From Macrotis lagotis (taxonomy: Eukaryota > Chordata > Mammalia > Peramelemorphia > Peramelidae), in assembly GCF_037893015.1 (NCBI RefSeq), contig NC_133658.1:422015422-422079421 (forward strand): a stretch of 64,000 nt of DNA, written 5' to 3'. Below the pieces are notes generated by a model. That model was not told the DNA's origin. It saw only the letters and a program-made list of their open reading frames with translations, and ran no database searches. The translations under genes were made by a program, and so were the position numbers. How positions within the stretch are numbered: position 1 is the stretch's first letter; the number at the start of each line of letters is the position of its first letter. Shown one piece after another: positions 57,900-64,000 of this stretch.

Positions 57900-58670
57900 A
57901 GTTTCTTCCAAAGCATACCTGAAAAGTAATGATCTAGCTTTTGCTTCAAGGAAGCCACTATTTCCAAAGGCAGGACACTCTAATTGAAGACACTCTGTTA
58001 GAAATGTTTTCCTTATACCAATCTTAAAATAAATGTTTTGTAAAATAAAAACAGTTTCTCCTTCCTCCTAATTGTGTCCTTTGGAGTGAACAAGAACTTT
58101 TTGAGGGTTTAAGGGAGGCAGTAGAAGATTGGGTCTCCCTATCTCACATAGACTAAAAGTGCAGAATGAGTTCATTCTCACTGCTGATGGGCACAGAAAT
58201 TTTGACCTGCTCCATTTTTTCTAACCTGAATCAAATCACCCTCCTGAGGCATCCTGGAATGGATGCCTTTGATCTTTACTCCCTGGAGGATCATCTTTAT
58301 TGCAGTGGCAGTCTTGGCCCTGCAGCTCAGAACTCTAGAACTCAAGGAATCCACCTAGCTCAAACTCCCCAGCTGCAGTGGCTACAGAACAAAACAATTG
58401 ACCAATCCTCTTACATATAACAGCCCAACATATACTTAAATAAACTTATCATGTTCCTACCTCCCTTCACTCCTCTGCAAGTTTTCTCCAGGCTAAACAT
58501 AATTTCCTTTAAATGATCCTCATGTGAACTGAACTTGAGACACTTTACTATCCTGATGGCTCTCTGTTGAATAATTCTTTCCACTTTATCAATTGAACTT
58601 TTTTGCCCACAGCTCAGCATAATCCTGGAGCTCTGGTCTAAGACTGCAGCAAAGGACACTGGGCTGTCAT
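57900..58670 (-). mobile_element. CR1/L3 LINE ORF2 end and 3' region, minus strand
   Basis: The minus-strand frame 58411-58659 reads 'KVERIIQQRAIRIVKCLKF', then 'MFSLEKTCRGV', then 'ISLFKYMLGCYM'. That is the order of the CR1/L3 ORF2 C-terminus (family form: LEKVQRRATRMIKGL ... FSLEKRRLRGDLI ... FKYLKGCY). Further 3' pieces lie at 57960-58090 ('actctgttagaaatgttttc'). The stretch 58140-58400 does not fit and may be an insertion or a worn part. Confidence 0.7.
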
Positions 58671-58814
58671 CTCCCTAGTCATGGAAGGTTAGTTAATTAA
58701 TGCCTCTCTGAAAAATACTTGTTGAGCTTCCCTCTCAATGAGAATAATAAAGACAGAAGAAACAATAATAGCTAACATGTATATTTTGCTTTGTTTTTTA
58801 AAAAGTAAATTGTT

Positions 58815-58986
58815 GGGTGGCTAAGTGGCACAGTGGATAGAGCACAGGCCCTGAAGTCAGAAGTACCTGAGTACTTGAAGTACCTGAAGTACCTGAGCCA
58901 AATGTGGCTTCAGACACTTAATAATTACCTAGCTGTGTGAACTTGGGCAAGCCACTTAAGCCCATTGCCTTGCAAAAAAAAAAAAT
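58815..58986 (+). mobile_element. WSINE1-like SINE with internal triplication
   Basis: The body carries extra tandem copies of an aagtacctgag-like unit at about 58860-58900, just before the B box. Flanking duplications are aaattgtt (58807-58814) and gaattgtt (58987-58994). The rest is a normal copy ending in an A-run. Confidence 0.88.
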
Positions 58987-60169
58987 GAATTGTTTTATAA
59001 AATTTAGAACTGGGAGAAAGAGACTTTCTAGATGCCTTAATTTCATAGATAAGGAAGTTGAGTCTCATATTCACTACTTAATATGACTTAACCAAGATGA
59101 TATGACAGAGATAGAGTGGAACTAAGGTTCTCTAGTTACAAATATAGGGGTAATATGATTAGAAGCTATAGCATTGATATAAACAATCTTAATGATTATT
59201 CTTTCCAATAATAATTAGTTAGCTATCATAGCTTACAACACATAGACTGGACTTACATATTACAAACAAAAATGATAATATAGGCAAGAATGGTGACATT
59301 TCCAGAAGTAAACAATTAAAAGAATTTTAGAACATGAGTAGAATAAAAGGGGGTGATGAGCATTGGAAGAAAATCTCAACAAATGTCTCTGATAGGGTTC
59401 TGATAGTTTTAAAGGAAATTGACACAAATATATAAAACCAAGGATCATTCCTCAAATGATATAGTATAAACAGATAGTGATCAAAAGAAATAACCCTGAA
59501 TAAAAATTTGAAAGATTACCTGAATTTAGCACTATAAAGTAACTGCAAATAAAAACAAATCTAACATTTCAATTTAATCCCAGAAAAATGACAAAGATGA
59601 CAAATAAAATAAAACTAGTCAGAAAGATAGGCGCAATTAACCATTATAGAAAGCAATTCAGAATTGTACTAAAAAGTGACAAAAATGTCCATATTCTGAC
59701 TAATCTTTATTATAAGGGACAACCCTCTGGATGAAAGAGGGGGAAAGCTATATGAGCAAATGAAAGCAATGTAAAACTAATGACCTAAATAATTTGTTAA
59801 AATACATTAGAGGACCTTGAAGGAACATACACATAATAGACATTAGTCTCTTTTGATTTGCTTAAAATAAATATGTTTTGTGCTTTAACAACTAAGAAAA
59901 GGGATGTAGAAAGTACATAGCCTTATGACTCCCATTGGAGGATGAGGGTGATGCTATATCATTTTCATAGAAATAAATTTACTCTTTCATCCTATTTAAT
60001 GCTACCAACATGAATTGTATATATTATCTCATTTGATCCTCTCCAAAATCTTGGAAGGCAAGTATTACCAGTAATATTATCCTCATTTCAAAGATGAGGA
60101 AACTTTGCCTACACTGAATTAAGCAGAGGCAAAGCAAAGAGTCTTACTTCAGTTGAATCTCTGCTATAA
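58987..60169. other. Unassigned sequence with worn MIR pieces
   Basis: Reversed MIR-like text lies at about 59010-59135 and 60005-60120 ('tctcatttgatcctctccaa', 'aagatgaggaaact'). The A-rich stretch 59240-59900 may be an old LINE part, but I cannot name it. Confidence 0.4.
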
Positions 60170-60270
60170 TAGAGAAAGCAGGAGATATGGAATTAGAGGA
60201 CATAGGTTTGAATTCCCACTACCTATAGGACCTTGGACAAGGCACCTAATCTCTCTGAGCATCTGCCTCT
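60170..60270 (+). repeat. SINE fragment
   Basis: 'ggtttgaattcccactacct' and 'ggacaaggcacctaatctct' are forward SINE landmarks. The following CT-rich stretch is short. Confidence 0.5.
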
Positions 60271-60973
60271 CTCTCTCTCTGGAGAATGAACCAGCTGATG
60301 AGCTGATCTCTCTCAGATTTAAATACTATGCCTTCAAACACAGGGCTTATTCACCTCTATTGGGCTGCTTCTCTCCTTTTAAATAACCTGATATGGAGCA
60401 CCAATTATCCAGACAGGTGTCTAGCCAGGCAGGCCTCTGGACGGGACCAGCTCTCAAAGTACTCTAAACCTTGTTAGTCTGCTAATAAATAAAATATTCC
60501 AGAGTCTTTCCATAAAAGACAGTGAGTGAAAGGCAACAGAAGAAGGACTCTTCAGACTAGCTGGGCTTGCTTCAGGGGTGAAAAGGTAAATCTGGTGGGA
60601 TTGCTTGTGATTTTCCACCCCTCTAAATTCTAACAGTGGAAGTGTTGGGAGTACAAGCCACGTGAGGCCACAAAGCTGCAGTCAGGATACAGAGTTTCTG
60701 ATGACTGTCAGGAAAGGTGCTTTTATGAGGCAAACAGTCTGAAACATAGATAGATCTAGATGTAGTAAATAAGGCCAAATCTGCCTAAAAATGGGCCTCA
60801 ATTTGCCAACATTTCCTGGCATTCTAAATCCTACTCCAAGTGTCTCTCTCACTGTTAGAAATGGATTTGCAACTGAAACATGATAAATGCATTATTAATG
60901 CCAGAAGCTATTCTGGTAATAATATATGTTTATTTTATCGCAGTCAGAAGTTTTTCATGAAGAGAAAGAAATA
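60271..60973. other. Unassigned, mostly unique sequence
   Basis: No repeat is recognised between 60380 and 60970. The stretch 60830-60960 has ATGATAAATGCATTATTAAT and other homeodomain-like motifs and is discussed with the candidate element at 61291-61505. Confidence 0.4.
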
Positions 60974-61275
60974 AGGAAGGAAGGAAGGAAGGAAGGAAGG
61001 AAGGAAGGAAGGAAGGAAGGAAGGAAGGAAGGAAGGAAGGAAGGAAAGGAGGGAGGGAGGTAGGAGAAAAGGAGAGAAGGGAAAGACAGAAAAGGAAAAA
61101 GAAAGGATAATATAGAAAATATAAAGGAAAGGAAGAAAAGGAAGAAATTAACAAACAGTTCAGTATCCAGAAAGGAAGGATGAAGGTAAGGGGAACTGGA
61201 GGGAAAGAAAATCAAGAAAAAGGGAAAAAAAGAGAGGAGAGAAAGAGAAAGGAAAAAAAAGAAAGTTTTTCTTTT
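60974..61275. repeat. (GGAA)n array and purine tract
   Basis: A GGAA array of about 18 units (60974-61047) is followed by GGGA units and a 200-base all-purine-rich tract. The 141- and 74-codon minus-strand frames are serine/phenylalanine/proline/leucine runs from the array. Confidence 0.95.
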
Positions 61276-61290
61276 TTTCTTTCTTTTTTT

Positions 61291-61505
61291 TAATGTGTTT
61301 GCCTTCACGGCTTCAGAGTTCTTGCTAATTCCATCTGTCCACAACAGAGCCATCAGAACGGAGAGAAAAAGCATTTCCATATGTGCAAATTAGCATCTAG
61401 CCTCTCTTAATCTGTGCAGTGGTCCTCTGAAGTAGATGGCAAACATGCCTGCCAAACCCACTAATGGCATTCAAATAAAGGACTTTATTGGCTTTAACTG
61501 CCATG
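61291..61505. promoter_or_regulatory. Candidate conserved noncoding element
   Basis: The stretch is free of repeats and has a balanced base mix. It contains an octamer/homeodomain-like block ATGTGCAAATTAGCAT at 61381-61396, a CCATCTG E-box-like site at 61331, and a TTGGC..GCCA pair near 61489-61503. It is bounded by the purine tract and by C/T-rich text. Enhancer function is only a suggestion. Confidence 0.3.
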
Positions 61506-61899
61506 ATTTTTTTTCTCCCTCCTTCAAATTCAAGTATGTCCCCAACCCCCTCTGACTCCCCCATCTCCTCCCCCCCAGTCATTTTCCTCTTACTCCGATT
61601 GTGTCAGTTTGCCCTTCTTCCAGTAAACAAAAAAACATGAACAGTATCACTTTCTTAATGCAATCCTCCTTCCCTCCCAAGCCACACATTTCTCTCTTAA
61701 TGAAAACCGTACCTTAGGTAAGGCAATGTGGTCACCCTAAACATTAGCTCCTCCGGTTGCCAACTTGCCTTTCCCAACACATTCTTTTCTGGATACTGAA
61801 CTGTTGATAGTATGATCTGAGCTAGTCCATAAGAGGCCAGTATATTTGGAGTGCCACCAAAATATTAAATGACTTGGTTCCTTTAAGATTTAAATATAT

Positions 61900-62032
<133 letters not shown>

Positions 62033-62079
62033 TACCTGTATTTTGGATGCCTAAAATGTTAGGTTTAGAAAGAATTGAC

Positions 62080-63160
62080 AGTTTTAGAATTTGAAGTTGA
62101 ACTTAGAGATAATCTAGTTGAATCTTTTTATTTGATAAATAGGAAAACTAAGTCTTAGAAGTAGAGGTGCTGGTCCAAGGTTATACAATAAATGAGTGGT
62201 AAGGATAAACCTCATACCTACATCTCCTGACATTTTATCCAGGGTCAGCTGATATACCCATGGTATATACCCTCATTTTTTTCATGGGGTCAGAAGATCT
62301 CAATTAAAGTATGGGCTTGGCAACCAATTATTTGTGTGACTTTGGATAATGTAACTAGCATCTTTGAACCTCAGTTTCCCCATCTATAAAATGACAATAT
62401 TATCAGAGCTTACCTCATAAAGTTCTGGAGAGGAAAAGTCTTTGTAAGTTTTACAAAATTTACTCACTGTCATGTTAGTAAATTCTTTTGTTTACAGAAA
62501 TATGAGAAGCCACTGACCTCAGATTCTTATAAATTGGTTAGTGGCCACCTTCAGGAAGATAGAGGACTGGATTGGTTATTGAAGAGAAACTTCATAGAGG
62601 AGACCCTGCTTTTACTGACCAACCATTTTCCCCCTTCCATTGCCATCTCAACCTATCTGTTTTACTAATAGTGGCATAATTTATGGCACCAAAGCATAAC
62701 AATTTGAAGAATACTTTAGTAGGTATCTAATTGGCATATTAGATAGAATACTGGAAATTGAATGAGGAAGATCCAAGATCAAATATAACCTCAGATACTT
62801 ACTAGATGTCCTGGATAAGTCACTTAACTGTTTCCTTTTCTTTACCATAAAATGGGGACAATAACAATTTCAATCTCTCAGTGTTATAATAATCAAATTA
62901 GATATTTGTAAAGTGCTTAGGACAGTTCCTGGCAGTATCTTTCCTTCCTTTTATATCCCCTTGTGTTGACTGATAGTCTGATAGAGAGCTAGAAGGGAAT
63001 TTAGAGGTCCTCAGCTCCAACACCCTTATTTTTTTAAATGAGGAAGTTAAAGTTAAGTCATTTACTTAAAGTCATATAAATAGAAAGCATAGAAATTTCA
63101 ATTCCAGCTCTCTGACTCCAAGTCTTGGGTTCTTTCTACTACACCATGAAGCCCTGATGG
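62080..63160. repeat. Cluster of four MIR/CORE-SINE fragments
   Basis: The pieces lie at about 62085-62240 (minus), 62285-62460 (plus; 'ctcagtttccccatctataa'), 62725-62960 (plus; 'gatacttactagatgtcctg', 'gtaaagtgcttaggacagtt') and 62985-63160 (minus; 'tctttctactacaccatgaa'). All are diverged and old. Confidence 0.6.
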
Positions 63161-64000
63161 AACTGACTGTCTAATTTATATATCATACATATAGATAGAT
63201 ATAGCTATAGATATACCATAGACCATATATTCTACATGTCTATATACCATGGAATATCAGAACACCATTCTCCACTTTTATGTGACATCCTGCCATTGGG
63301 GTGACTTCAGGTTCTTGAATGCTAAACAAATAGAATACTGGTTGTTACAGGTCCTCCCAGATTGGCTAAGCTTTTATGTCTGGACCTGGTGATTGAATTC
63401 TCATTTGTCATCTGAAGAAAAACTTAAAATAGTTCAGAGAACCTTGTCTCATGAAACTTTTTCATGGACTGAACAATAGTGAATCAAATGATAGAGACTC
63501 TGTAGTGTAAAATGTGTATACCTTCACTGAGGGAATCATGATACTTGGAATAGAAAAGTGAAAGTTAGAAGGGACCATAGAAACCTATAAGTCAATAAAA
63601 TATTAATCTGGAACAGATCACTAATATAACAGCATGTTTGAACTTAAAGATCCTTATAGATCATCTATTCTAATCTTTCATTTTAGAGAGATGAGAAAAT
63701 GGAGATTCTGAGAGAAGAGACATGTCTAAGCTCACATGACTAATCAATGACAGGCAGATCTTGAATCCAGTTTTCATGATTCCCGGACTAATGTTTTTTC
63801 TGTTATTCTGCCCCTTGAATACCTCCCATCCCCTCCTTCCCCACCCCTACTACGAGCTTGGGCTGAGCAAAGCAGCACAAGTGAATGTATACCGAATCAT
63901 ACTCTCTTGACTGAAGAACGTCTGCATTCAATTTCTGTGCCACTCTCATATTAGTCTCTGTGGGCTAGCAGTTCTCCTGGTCTAAACCAGGCATCAGTAC
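63161..64000. other. Unassigned sequence with one MIR piece
   Basis: A TA/GATA-rich run lies at 63175-63245 and a reversed MIR-like fragment at about 63630-63790. From 63800 to the end the text is more GC-rich and looks unique, but I see no coding frame or splice signal. Confidence 0.4.

Noticed and set aside
30582-58986. tRNA genes suggested by A- and B-box-like motifs
   Set aside because: The boxes lie inside SINE copies that have A-rich tails and target duplications and lack a foldable tRNA body.
60955-61380. 141- and 74-codon minus-strand frames
   Set aside because: They are proline/serine/phenylalanine runs from the (GGAA) array and its purine-rich flank.

Overview
The window looks like AT-rich, CpG-poor vertebrate nuclear DNA from a marsupial. 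The call rests on the repeats. Many copies of a tRNA-derived SINE carry an internal B box (GTTCAAATCC-like) and a tail of the form GCCTTGCAAAAAAACCCTAAAAAA, which resembles the WSINE1 type of Australian marsupials. There are also MAR1-type SINEs, marsupial L1 3' ends, HAL1-like half-L1 elements, an RTE-type LINE, and old L2, CR1/L3 and MIR/CORE-SINE remnants. A dasyurid or related Australian marsupial is my best guess, from memory of these families and without a database search.

I find no intact protein-coding gene, exon or structural RNA gene. Long open frames all trace to repeats, microsatellites or retrotransposon remnants. The only host-gene sequence I recognise is a processed, disabled retrocopy of RPS23 (37431-37996) flanked by 19-bp target-site duplications. 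The window is therefore intergenic (gene desert) or deep intronic.

Layout: 1-7 kb holds an L1 3' end, an L2 remnant with two nested SINEs, and an RTE-type LINE with recognisable endonuclease and reverse transcriptase stretches. 7-21 kb holds SINEs, CR1/L3 and L2 pieces, a 180-bp hAT-type MITE with an 8-bp duplication, an L1 3' end and simple repeats. 21.8-25.5 kb holds a HAL1-like element, a CR1/L3 fragment and an L1 ORF2 fragment. 26-34 kb holds degraded ancient repeats, a SINE pair and an ORF1-like LINE remnant. 34.2-36.5 kb is a long L2 remnant. 36.5-45 kb has two head-duplicated SINEs, the RPS23 retrocopy, large microsatellites and L1/HAL1 3' ends. 45-52 kb has an inverted pair of an unnamed element, two copies of dispersed family A and the youngest-looking SINE. 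52-56.1 kb has a SINE nested in an older SINE, then a full-length HAL1-like element containing an LTR-like insertion. 56-64 kb has a second hAT-like element, SINEs, a CR1/L3 fragment, long (GGAA) and (TA)(CA)(TA) arrays and ancient MIRs.

No genes cooperate here. What the sequence does record is a layered insertion history: L2, CR1/L3 and MIR oldest, then MAR1, RTE and family A, then L1/HAL1, then the WSINE-like copies. A few repeat-free stretches (14.58-14.77, 18.08-18.46 and 60.77-61.5 kb) are rich in homeodomain-like motifs and are the best candidates for regulatory DNA. I see no convincing new biological system.
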